Positions 1-7,248 of a stretch of 30,808 bases of DNA are shown piece after piece (the stretch's first letter is position 1; every line of letters begins with the position of its first letter). Made by a program: the position numbers and the translations under genes. A model generated the notes under the pieces. It saw only the letters and a program-made list of their open reading frames with translations. It was not told the DNA's origin and searched no databases. Origin of the DNA: SM23-28-2 sp964512285 (GTDB taxonomy: Bacteria > Chloroflexota > Dehalococcoidia > SM23-28-2); NCBI GenBank assembly GCA_964512285.1, contig CAZEJO010000021.1:1-30808 (forward strand), written 5' to 3'.

Positions 1-1
1 C

Positions 2-277
2 ATGATCGAGTTAGGGCGGGAGGTGTCGCGAGAGGGCCTGGCGGCTGGCATCCTCAACGAGTTCGAGGCGCTCTATCTCGCCGCTCAGGCGGGCGAGCCG
101 ATCCAGGAGGAGTGGCGCGCTCGTCTGGGTACGCTGGGCAAGCAGGTGAAGGCGCGCTTCGGCAAGCAGGTGGAAGAGGGGCTGGCCGAGGACGTGGACA
201 GCGACGGCAACCTCGTCCTGCGCCGAGCCGACGGCTCCCGCGTAACCATCGCCGCCGGCGACGTGACCCTACGCTAG
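2..277 (+). CDS. birA: Biotin--[acetyl-CoA-carboxylase] ligase, C-terminal fragment
   Basis: The 3' end of a gene that begins left of the window; about 91 residues are visible, and the methionine at base 2 is probably internal. Biotin protein ligase activates biotin with ATP and transfers it to the carboxyl carrier protein of acetyl-CoA carboxylase in the cytoplasm. The last 35 residues show the small SH3-like C-terminal domain: G-L-A-E-D-V-D-S-D-G-N-L followed by L-R-R-A-D-G-S and a closing A-G-D-V-T-L-R, a pattern typical of BirA C-termini. The preceding part (E-L-G-R-E-V, then L-N-E-F-E-A-L-Y, then W-R-A-R-L) matches the helical end of the catalytic domain. It converges with the stomatin gene at 307, only 29 bp away, with no clear terminator. 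Whether the missing N-terminus carries a DNA-binding domain cannot be seen. Confidence 0.82.
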   Translation: MIELGREVSREGLAAGILNEFEALYLAAQAGEPIQEEWRARLGTLGKQVKARFGKQVEEGLAEDVDSDGNLVLRRADGSRVTIAAGDVTLR

Positions 278-306
278 GGCAGAACCTTCCGCGCCGTTTG
301 TCTTCC

Positions 307-1128
307 CTAGGTGCTTTTCTCTTGGGGCGCAGGGCTGGTCGACTCGGGGACGGCCAGCTTGGTCAGGAAGTACTGGATCAAATCGATGGGGAAGGGGAAG
401 ATCACCGTGCTGTTGCGCTCGGTGGCGATCTCCGTCAGGGTCTGGAGGTAGCGGAGCTGCAGGGTGCCAGGTGAGGCAGCAATGATGCGGCCCGCCTCGG
501 ACAACTTCTCGGAGGCCTGGAGTTCGCCCTCGGCGTGGATGACCTTGGCCCGTCGCTCTCGCTCGGCCTCCGCCTGGCGGGCGATGCTGCGGATCATCTC
601 CGGCGCCAGGAGCACGTCCCTCACCTCCACCATGGTCACCTTCACCCCCCAGGGCTCTGTGGCCTCATCGACGGCGACTTGGAGGCGCTGGTTGATCTCA
701 TCGCGCTGGGCCAGAAGCGCATCCAGGGTCGACTGGCCGATGGTACTGCGGAGGGTGGTCTGGGCGATGAGGGCGGTGGCCCGGAAGTAGTTCTCTACCT
801 TGACCACGGCATCCTCGGGATTGACCACCCGGAAGTACATCACCGCATCGACCTTAACCGTTACGTTGTCGGTGGTGATCATCTCCTGGCTGGGCACGTC
901 CACGGTGAAGACACGCAGGTCTATCTTCACCATCCGGTCCACGATGGGCAGGATGATGAATAGGCCCGGTCCCTTGGCTCCCACCAGGCGGCCCAGGCGG
1001 AAGATGACCCCGCGCTCGTACTCCTGGACGATCTTCACGGCCAGGGGGAACAGAGGGATCAGCAGAATGTAGCCGAGGGCGGTGAGGAGTCTGGCTACCC
1101 AGTTGTCGGTTGGTGGTTGACTAGTCAT
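307..1128 (-). CDS. Slipin/stomatin-like SPFH-domain membrane protein
   Basis: A 273-residue SPFH (stomatin/prohibitin) protein. One hydrophobic segment near residues 13-32 anchors it. The SPFH domain follows, from Y-E-R-G-V-I-F-R-L-G-R near residue 37 through G-P-G-L and V-D-R-M to D-A-V-M-Y-F-R-V. A charged coiled stretch (R-Q-A-E-A-E-R-E-R-R-A-K) and the usual S-P-G-T-L-Q-L-R-Y-L-Q-T-L ending come last. Stomatins form membrane-bound oligomeric scaffolds and are substrates or partners of NfeD-type proteases. The ATG at 1126-1128 has an AGGAG seven bases upstream, inside the end of the preceding nfeD gene, and the two genes overlap by 8 bp. This is the classic bacterial stomatin/STOPP operon, probably involved in membrane-protein quality control. 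The exact substrate is unknown. Confidence 0.9.
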   Translation of the reverse strand: MTSQPPTDNWVARLLTALGYILLIPLFPLAVKIVQEYERGVIFRLGRLVGAKGPGLFIILPIVDRMVKIDLRVFTVDVPSQEMITTDNVTVKVDAVMYFRVVNPEDAVVKVENYFRATALIAQTTLRSTIGQSTLDALLAQRDEINQRLQVAVDEATEPWGVKVTMVEVRDVLLAPEMIRSIARQAEAERERRAKVIHAEGELQASEKLSEAGRIIAASPGTLQLRYLQTLTEIATERNSTVIFPFPIDLIQYFLTKLAVPESTSPAPQEKST

Positions 1129-2488
1129 GCTCTAGCTCCTTTCCCACTTTCCTCACTGTCAGCTTGAGGCCTTCGATTGCTGTAACGACTACCTCCTCGC
1201 CTTCCTCCGCGCTGCCCTCCTCCAAGGTAGCCGACCAGTATTCGCCATCTACGAACACCATGCCGCTGGGATCGAGGGGCGAACGGGCCACCCCGTGGCG
1301 GCCGATGAGGGTGTTGATGCCCGTCACTGCCGGCTGGCGGCGGATGCGAATGATCGATGTTACCACAAAGAGGAAGAAGGCGCCTGCGGCCGCCGCTATG
1401 CTATAGATTAGCCATCTGTTCACCTGGAATCCGGACGGGTTGCCCCAGGTCAGTAACAAGCCTCCCAGAACGAGGGCCACCACGCCCCCGATGCCTAATA
1501 TGCCGCCGCTGGTCACGAAGATCTCGGCGATAAAGAGGGCGAAGGCCAGGAAGATGAGGATGACCCCCGCCCAGTTGAACGGGAGTACGCTGAGCGAGAA
1601 GAAGGCTATGACCAGGGCGATGGCCCCGAAGACGCCGGGGAAGATCTGGCCGGGGTTGACGATCTCGTAGAAGAGGGCTATCGATCCCAGGCTGAGGAGG
1701 AGGAAGGTGATGTTGGGGTCGCTGATGAGGTCCAGGAAGCGCTCCGCGAGGTTCATGTCGTTGTGGACGATCTTGTTCTGGTCGAGGGCCTCCTTGGTGG
1801 CGAGCGTGACTGTGCGGTCGACCAACTGTACCTCGCGCCCGTCCACCGCCTCCAGAAGAGAGGGGAGGTCGTCGGCTACCAGATCCACCACGTTCAGGTC
1901 GACTGCCTCCGTCTCTGTGGCTGAGACAGCCTCGCGCACGGCCTGCTCTGCCCATTCAGCGTTGCGTCCGCGGTAGTTGGCGATGCTCTTGGCATAGGCC
2001 ACGGCGTCCTCGGTCACCTTCTTGCCCAGGGTGCCCTCGATGTCCTCGCCGCCGGCCCCGACGGGGCTGGCAGCGCCGATGCGGGTGCTGGGGGCCATGG
2101 CGGCGATGTTGGCGGCCATGGTGATGAAGGTTCCCGCCGAGGCAGCCTTTGCCCCCTTCGGCGATACGAAGACGATAACCGGTATGCGGTCTTCTTCAAT
2201 ACGTTTGACAATGTCCTCCATAGAGCTCATGAGACCGCCAGGGGTGTCCAGCTCGATGACCACTGCCATCGCCTTGGCGTCCTCGGCCTGGTCGATGCCC
2301 CGGTTGATGTAGCGGTACATGACAGGGTTCACGTCGCCATCGGCCTTCAGGACGTGAACAGCACCCTCCGGGCCGCCGGGCCCGCCGCAGGCGGCGGCCA
2401 GGAGAGCCAGGGCGGTGACCAGGAGGAGCAGACGGCGCGCAAAAACCAATCGCCGCGTTCGGAGCATGACCAGAAGATGGTTCCTCAT
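1121..2488 (-). CDS. NfeD-family membrane-bound serine protease (stomatin operon partner)
   Basis: A 455-residue protein from the start chosen here. The N-terminus is a basic leader and hydrophobic core ending in A-A-A-C (Cys34), so it is probably a lipoprotein. Residues about 40-225 form a ClpP-like protease domain: E-L-D-T-P-G-G near 79-85, the nucleophile Ser118 in K-A-A-S-A-G, and a candidate general-base Lys167 in Y-A-K-S-I-A, as in archaeal 1510-N. Four or more membrane segments follow (about 260-380), then a C-terminal NfeD OB-fold (G-R-H-G-V-A to V-T-A-I-E-G-L-K-L-T-V). The ATG at 2488 is preferred because GAGG lies 8 nt upstream. An in-frame ATG at 2512 overlaps the putative TATAAT box and has no ribosome site. 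It probably processes stomatin or other membrane proteins. Confidence 0.88.
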   Translation of the reverse strand: MRNHLLVMLRTRRLVFARRLLLLVTALALLAAACGGPGGPEGAVHVLKADGDVNPVMYRYINRGIDQAEDAKAMAVVIELDTPGGLMSSMEDIVKRIEEDRIPVIVFVSPKGAKAASAGTFITMAANIAAMAPSTRIGAASPVGAGGEDIEGTLGKKVTEDAVAYAKSIANYRGRNAEWAEQAVREAVSATETEAVDLNVVDLVADDLPSLLEAVDGREVQLVDRTVTLATKEALDQNKIVHNDMNLAERFLDLISDPNITFLLLSLGSIALFYEIVNPGQIFPGVFGAIALVIAFFSLSVLPFNWAGVILIFLAFALFIAEIFVTSGGILGIGGVVALVLGGLLLTWGNPSGFQVNRWLIYSIAAAAGAFFLFVVTSIIRIRRQPAVTGINTLIGRHGVARSPLDPSGMVFVDGEYWSATLEEGSAEEGEEVVVTAIEGLKLTVRKVGKELEHD

Positions 2489-2510
2489 GAGCGAAACCTC
2501 GTCTAGAGTC

Positions 2511-2516
2511 ATTATA
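2511..2516 (-). promoter_or_regulatory. Candidate -10 box for the nfeD/stomatin operon
   Basis: A perfect TATAAT on the minus strand, placing a start site near 2504 and a leader of about 16 nt before the ATG at 2488. No matching -35 is visible at 16-18 bp, so this rests on the -10 alone. Confidence 0.45.
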
Positions 2517-2596
2517 GCCGCTTGGACGCTTGGTTCCTACTGCCGCCGCCGGTCTCGGAGAAGCGGGCGGAAGTGCAGCACTCCCACGGTTTGCGC

Positions 2597-2602
2597 TATG
2601 AT
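2597..2602 (+). promoter_or_regulatory. Candidate leaderless-type -10 box upstream of the beta-lactamase-fold gene
   Basis: TATGAT ends exactly 9 nt before the ATG at 2612, and no Shine-Dalgarno lies between them. The mRNA would start within a few bases of the start codon. No good -35 is visible. Confidence 0.4.
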
Positions 2603-2611
2603 CAGCAAGCA

Positions 2612-3718
2612 ATGTTAACAGGTCGAAGGGCCCCTTGGCGGCTTCTCTTTGTGGCTTTGCTGGCGGCAGTTGCCTTATGCGTGAGCTGCGGCGCCTCTTC
2701 GGAGGTTGCGCCGCCAGACAGCGGGGAGGAATCGGTAGAGTCGCCGACGCCTCTGCCCACGGTCGAGAAGCCAGTGACCCCAAGCCTTCCTACCCCAGCA
2801 CCGTCGGGCGCAAGCCCTCCTGCCGAAGAGGCGGAAACGCTTTCGCCTCAGCCCAGTCGGTCGGTGGCGCCTCTCCCTCAGCCCAGCCAGTGGGCGGCGG
2901 ACGTTTGGTGCACAGATGAGGAACCCCTTACTGGCCCCACCGATGTTCCTCTATCCTCCGCCTACACGCCAATGCCATCCCATCGTGATGCTGCCCTGGA
3001 AGAGGTTATACGGAGCAGCCTCGGCGATGAAGTGGACAGCTACGGAGTGGTGGTCAGGAACCTGGTCAGTGGGGCCGTAGCGGAGGTCAACCCGCATAAG
3101 CGTTTCGAAACCGCGAGCTTGTTCAAGCTCTGGGTGATGTATGAGGTCTATAAGCAGGTGGAACTGGGCCTGGTGGACATGGATGAGGAGCTACTGGTGA
3201 CGCCATACTATGCTTCCTTCGATGCAGGGAGCCTACCTGTTGACGTGTGCGATACGCTGACGGTACGCCATGCTTTGTGGGCCATGATCACCTATAGTGA
3301 CAACACGAGCGGCTTCCTGCTCCGGGATAAGGTTGGAATGGGGAACATCAATCGCGACCTGCAGGCGTTGGGGCTGACCGAAAGCGCTTTCGGGCAAGAG
3401 GACGTGATCAGTACAGCGTCGGATATGGCGCGCTTCTTGGAGATGGTTGTCTTGGGAGCGGCCGTCAGCGGGGAAGCCAGCCGAGAGATGCTCGACCTTA
3501 TGCTAGCCCAAACGGTGCTCGACCGCCTGCCGGCGCTGCTGCCGTCTGGCGTGGAGGTGGCCAACAAGACGGGCGATCTGGACGAGGTCACTCACGACGT
3601 GGGTATCGTTTACGATCCGCAGCCCATCTATATCATCGCTGTCCTGTCCGACAGAGGCGGGGAGCCCGAACCCATCGCCGTCCTCTCCCGTGCCGTCTAC
3701 GACTACTTCGATCATTGA
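2612..3718 (+). CDS. Secreted class A beta-lactamase-fold serine hydrolase
   Basis: A 368-residue exported protein from the ATG at 2612. An in-frame ATG at 2522 would add 30 residues ahead of the signal sequence. Residues 1-26 are a signal peptide with an imperfect lipobox at Cys26. A Pro/Ser/Thr-rich linker spans about 43-93. The catalytic domain has all three penicillin-recognising elements: S-L-F-K (Ser169, Lys172), S-D-N (229-231) and K-T-G (319-321). The E-x-x-L-N omega-loop signature of true class A beta-lactamases is not seen between S-D-N and K-T-G. A cell-wall D,D-peptidase or poor beta-lactamase is therefore as likely as antibiotic hydrolysis. It sits alone, divergent from nfeD, and ends exactly where the histidine-operon promoter begins. 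Confidence 0.85.
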   Translation: MLTGRRAPWRLLFVALLAAVALCVSCGASSEVAPPDSGEESVESPTPLPTVEKPVTPSLPTPAPSGASPPAEEAETLSPQPSRSVAPLPQPSQWAADVWCTDEEPLTGPTDVPLSSAYTPMPSHRDAALEEVIRSSLGDEVDSYGVVVRNLVSGAVAEVNPHKRFETASLFKLWVMYEVYKQVELGLVDMDEELLVTPYYASFDAGSLPVDVCDTLTVRHALWAMITYSDNTSGFLLRDKVGMGNINRDLQALGLTESAFGQEDVISTASDMARFLEMVVLGAAVSGEASREMLDLMLAQTVLDRLPALLPSGVEVANKTGDLDEVTHDVGIVYDPQPIYIIAVLSDRGGEPEPIAVLSRAVYDYFDH

Positions 3719-3743
3719 ATGGCTCTGGCCCCTGCGGTAGAAT
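3715..3743 (+). promoter_or_regulatory. Sigma-70-type promoter of the histidine operon
   Basis: TTGAAT at 3715-3720, a 17-bp spacer, and TAGAAT at 3738-3743. The -35 overlaps the TGA of the upstream gene (3716-3718). Transcription should begin near 3750, leaving about 25 nt of leader before the ATG at 3775. That leader is too short for a histidine attenuator or T-box. Confidence 0.65.
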
Positions 3744-3774
3744 GGGGCCTAATCTGGGTAGAAGAGGCTTGTCC

Positions 3775-5040
3775 ATGGTCGAAGAGTCACCACGTTGCCG
3801 CGGCATGCGTGATCTACTGCCCGCTGACATGGCTCGCTTTCGGCGGGTGGAGGAGGTGTTCCGCACTGCCTGCTTGGCCTGGGGCTATCAGGAGGTGCGC
3901 ACACCGACCATCGAGCACCTCCACTTGTTCACGGCTGCTGGTACCCTTTCCCCTCAGATGCTGGGGCGCGTCTACTCGTTCCTGGACTGGGATGGCTGGA
4001 GCGGCGAGCGGGTAGTGCTGCGTCCCGATGCCACCATACCGACCGCTCGCCTGTTCGTGGAACGCTTGCAGCAGGAGAAGCTGGCCAAGCTCTTCTACAT
4101 CCAGAACGTATTCCGCTTCGCGGAGGGGGACGAGCCGCGCGAGGGCTGGCAGTGCGGCGTGGAGCTTGTCGGCGATACCCAGCCGCGAGGCGAGGTGGAG
4201 CTTATCCTTTTGGCCTGCCAGACGCTGGAGCGGTTGGGCTTGGGTCCGGTCGAGGTGCGCCTCTTCCATCCCGGCATCGTGCGCTCCGTTCTCGCTGAGG
4301 CCGGCCTGGAGCGCGCCGACCAGGTGCGCGTCTACGATCGCATTCTAGACGGCGATCCTACGGCTCTGGCCGAGGTCGAGGAGCGGTTGCCGTCGCTGGG
4401 AGCGCCTCTGCGGCTGCTGTTCGAGGGCGAGGGGGCTGGCAGCGCCTATCTGGCCAATCTCGGCAGCGCCTTCCAGAAGGCGGTGCCTCAGATAGCGGGT
4501 CCGCTGGAGGAACTGGCCACGCTGGTCGATACGCTGTCGGCTCTGGGTTGCCGTTGCCAGGTGGCTGCGGCGCTGGTGGGCAGCTTCGAGTACTACACGG
4601 GGCCCGTCTTCCAGTTCGTCGCCGATGGGGAGAGGGCTGGAGGGGGCGGCCGCTACGACGGGCTGATCGCTCTGGTGGGCGGCCCCGATGTGGCGGCCTG
4701 TGGCTTTGCCTTGGACGTGGCCAAGCTGGCCAGGCTGCTGCCTTCAGCGGAGGAGGCCATTCCCTGGCAGGAAGCTGTCTGTGTGAAGCCCTCCTCCGAT
4801 CGGGCAGATGTTGTCGTGGCGGCCTTCGGCGCTATTGGCCCGCTTCAGCAACTGGGCCTGCGAACGGAGGTGGCCCTGGTCCGCGATGCGCCTTCTGCCT
4901 GTCGCTGGGAAGTGACGGTGAAGCCCTCTGCCGGCGGTATCGGCTACTCTCTCTACGATCGGAGCAAGAAGCGGCGGCGGGCCTTCGCCAAGCTCGACGA
5001 TCTGCTGGCTGCTCTGGAGGCGACGGGCGGTGGCTCTTAA
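3775..5040 (+). CDS. hisZ: ATP phosphoribosyltransferase regulatory subunit
   Basis: A 421-residue paralogue of histidyl-tRNA synthetase that serves as the regulatory subunit for short-form HisG in the first step of histidine synthesis. Visible class II synthetase elements are C-R-G-M-R-D-L-L-P near residue 8, a motif-2 region around Y-I-Q-N-V-F-R-F-A-E-G, the histidine loop G-G-R-Y-D-G-L near 291, and a motif-3-like A-C-G-F-A-L-D near 308. The C-terminus has a short domain instead of a standard anticodon-binding domain, which together with the adjacent hisG favours HisZ over HisS. The ATG at 3775 is preferred over an upstream GTG because AGAGG lies 7 nt before it and the synthetase-type start M-R-D-L-L-P falls at the expected place. 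It overlaps hisG by 11 bp. Confidence 0.85.
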   Translation: MVEESPRCRGMRDLLPADMARFRRVEEVFRTACLAWGYQEVRTPTIEHLHLFTAAGTLSPQMLGRVYSFLDWDGWSGERVVLRPDATIPTARLFVERLQQEKLAKLFYIQNVFRFAEGDEPREGWQCGVELVGDTQPRGEVELILLACQTLERLGLGPVEVRLFHPGIVRSVLAEAGLERADQVRVYDRILDGDPTALAEVEERLPSLGAPLRLLFEGEGAGSAYLANLGSAFQKAVPQIAGPLEELATLVDTLSALGCRCQVAAALVGSFEYYTGPVFQFVADGERAGGGGRYDGLIALVGGPDVAACGFALDVAKLARLLPSAEEAIPWQEAVCVKPSSDRADVVVAAFGAIGPLQQLGLRTEVALVRDAPSACRWEVTVKPSAGGIGYSLYDRSKKRRRAFAKLDDLLAALEATGGGS

Positions 5041-6463
5041 GCTGGCCCTCCCCGCTGGCCAGCTAGCTCGGCCCACGGATGAGCTTCTGAGACGGGCTGG
5101 CCTGATCGTCCGCGGCTACACGGACGGCTCTCGCTCCTATCGACCGCGCCTGAGCGGCCGCCGGGGCGTGCTCCTGCGGGTCTTCCGCGAGAAGGACATT
5201 CCCATTCAGATCGCCTTGGGCAACTACGACCTGGGCATTTGTGGCCTGGCCTGGCTAAAGGAGCTGCTCACTCGCTATCCCAGCGAGGCGGTGGTGCAGC
5301 TAAGGGCGCTTCCTCTCGGCCCCTCGAGCTTGTACGTGGCGGCAGCGTCCGATAGCGGTCTGACCAGCCTGGACAGCCTGGCGGGGGTGCCTGGCCTGCG
5401 CCTGGTCAGCGAGTACCCCAACCTGACCGAGGCATTCGCGCTCAGCGCCCGCCTGCCCGCCTATCGGGTCTTCGCGGTGTCGGGAGCGGCGGAGGCCTAT
5501 CCGCCCGAGGATGCTGACCTGGCGGTCGTTGCTGCCGGCAGCGAGGAGGAGGTGCGAGAGCAGGGGCTGAGGCCGCTGTGTCGCCTGCTTGTTGGCTCAC
5601 CTTGGCTCATCGGACACCGCCGCAGCCTCGAGGGGAAGGACCTGAGCACCGTGCTGGGGCCTCTCATGGCTTTGGAGGGTGGTCGGCAGCGGGAAGACGG
5701 CCTCGAGTTGCCTGCCGGCCTGGCTGCGCCGCCAGGGTCGCCCCTGGCGACCGAGCGACCGTCCACCACCGTGCGCTTGGCACTGCCCGATGGGCACCAG
5801 CAGCCCAGCGCCGCCGCCATCCTGCGGGCGGCTGGCCTGTCATGCGAGGGCTATGACGAGCAAGGGTGGGTGCGCAGGCCGCGAAGCTCTCTGGAAGGCC
5901 TGGATCTGAAGGTCATTCGACCCCAGGACATGCCTCAGCAGGTGGCGCTGGGCAACTTCGACCTGGTTGTCAGCGGCCGCGACTGTTTGATGGAGCACCT
6001 TCTCCAGTTTCCCAGCAGTCCGGTGGAGGAGGTTGTGGACCTTGGCGGCGGCCAGTTCGACTTGTCGGCGGTGGTCAGTGAGGACATGCCGGCTGACAGC
6101 CTGGCCGAGGCGGTCGAGCTTTGGCGTCGCCAGGGACTGAAGGCCATTCGGGTGGCCTCGGAGTTTCCCGCCATCGCCGACCACTATGCCCGCCAGAACC
6201 ACTTCTGGCGCTATCAGTTGATACCTATCAGCGGCGCCTCCGAGGGGTTTGTCCCCGAAGACGCCGATGTGCTCATCGAGGGTGTCCAGACGGGCAGAAC
6301 GCTGGCCGAAAACAAGCTCAAGACCATCGACCGCTTCTTGCATTCCACAAGCTGCCTCATCGCTAGCAAGCGGCGGCCGCCGCCTGGCAGGGCCAAGCTC
6401 CTCTCTCAGCTCATCGAGCGCTTCCGCCAGGCGGGTTCGCCCCCGCCTACGGCGGACAGGTGA
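5030..6463 (+). CDS. hisG: Tandem-duplicated ATP phosphoribosyltransferase (two short-HisG modules in one chain)
   Basis: HisG joins ATP and PRPP to give phosphoribosyl-ATP, the committed histidine step. Short HisG proteins are usually about 210 residues; this chain has 477 and contains the fold twice. Module A (about 3-214) and module B (about 248-465) repeat the same landmarks in order: L-A-L-P, A-L-G-N-Y/F-D-L, S-E-Y/F-P, P-E-D-A-D and L-I near the end. Module B keeps the PRPP-binding loop, E-G-V-Q-T-G-R-T-L at 417-425. In module A the matching place reads A-A-G-S-E-E-E-V, so its PRPP site looks lost. A linker of about 30 residues joins them. The start is GTG with GGAGG nine bases upstream, translationally coupled to hisZ. 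I infer B is catalytic and A structural or regulatory. Confidence 0.85.
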   Translation: MALKLALPAGQLARPTDELLRRAGLIVRGYTDGSRSYRPRLSGRRGVLLRVFREKDIPIQIALGNYDLGICGLAWLKELLTRYPSEAVVQLRALPLGPSSLYVAAASDSGLTSLDSLAGVPGLRLVSEYPNLTEAFALSARLPAYRVFAVSGAAEAYPPEDADLAVVAAGSEEEVREQGLRPLCRLLVGSPWLIGHRRSLEGKDLSTVLGPLMALEGGRQREDGLELPAGLAAPPGSPLATERPSTTVRLALPDGHQQPSAAAILRAAGLSCEGYDEQGWVRRPRSSLEGLDLKVIRPQDMPQQVALGNFDLVVSGRDCLMEHLLQFPSSPVEEVVDLGGGQFDLSAVVSEDMPADSLAEAVELWRRQGLKAIRVASEFPAIADHYARQNHFWRYQLIPISGASEGFVPEDADVLIEGVQTGRTLAENKLKTIDRFLHSTSCLIASKRRPPPGRAKLLSQLIERFRQAGSPPPTADR

Positions 6464-6495
6464 TAAAATGGCGGAGGGAGGTTGCCCGAGGAGAG

Positions 6496-7248
6496 ATGCC
6501 AGCGCTGGCCCTGCATGCCGCCGTCGCTAGTCGCATCGCCGACCAGCTCCGTCACCGCGCCCTCGATGTAGACGCAGGGAGTCTCTATCTGGGCGCTACG
6601 GCTCCCGACATCCATATCTTGATGGGCTGGGAGAGAGAGCGCACTCACTTCTTCGATCTGCGAGAGTTCGAGGAGCAGAGCGCGGTGGCCGCTATGTTCA
6701 AGGCCCATCCGGATCTGGCCCGCCCAGCCGAACTCAGTCCGCCAACGGTGGCCTTCGTCTCCGGCTACGTCTCTCATCTGGTAATGGACGAGGTCTGGAT
6801 CAATGACGTCTATCGGCCCTTCTTCGGGCGGTCTTCGCCCATGACCGGTGATACGCGAGCGAATATCATGGATCGTGCTGTTCAGTACGATCTAGACCGT
6901 CAAGCCCGCACCGACCGGCAGGCCATGTCCCACATCGTGAAGGAGATCGTCCGTCCGGTCCAGGACCTGGATGTGGGGTTCATCGATGCGGGCGCTTTGG
7001 AACGGTGGCGAGAGCTGATGGCGGAGTCGCTGAACCACTCGCCGGGCTGGGAGCGGTTTCGCTACTTCGGCGGTCGCGCTTTGAAAGCGGCGGGAGTCGA
7101 TACGCCAGCGGCCTTCGCCGAGTTCGTGAAGACGCTTCCCGATCTAGTGGCTGAGGCCAGCGATTACGTCAGCCGCGAGCGCCTCGATGCTTTTCTGGAG
7201 AAGTCGCTGAACGAGGGTCGGGAGGCCATCAAGGAGTATCTGGATTGA
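6496..7248 (+). CDS. Zinc-dependent phospholipase C-like protein
   Basis: A 250-residue protein resembling the zinc-dependent phospholipase C/S1-P1-like fold. Supporting residues are the N-terminal M-P-A-L-A-L-H, the L-G-A-T-A-P-D motif (Asp38), H-F-F-D (His51), and S-G-Y-V-S-H-L-V-M-D (His94, Asp98), which together look like a metal site. No signal peptide is visible, so it appears cytoplasmic, unlike secreted phospholipases, and the true substrate is unknown. The ATG at 6496 is preferred because family members begin close to M-P. A GTG at 6460 overlaps the hisG stop by 4 nt and would add 12 residues, so coupled initiation there is also possible. It sits inside the histidine operon between hisG and hisD, with no known histidine role. 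Confidence 0.7.
   Translation: MPALALHAAVASRIADQLRHRALDVDAGSLYLGATAPDIHILMGWERERTHFFDLREFEEQSAVAAMFKAHPDLARPAELSPPTVAFVSGYVSHLVMDEVWINDVYRPFFGRSSPMTGDTRANIMDRAVQYDLDRQARTDRQAMSHIVKEIVRPVQDLDVGFIDAGALERWRELMAESLNHSPGWERFRYFGGRALKAAGVDTPAAFAEFVKTLPDLVAEASDYVSRERLDAFLEKSLNEGREAIKEYLD

Noticed and set aside
3775..5040. Histidyl-tRNA synthetase (HisS)
   Set aside because: It shares the catalytic fold, but the C-terminal part does not look like an anticodon-binding domain and the gene is coupled to hisG. HisZ fits better.
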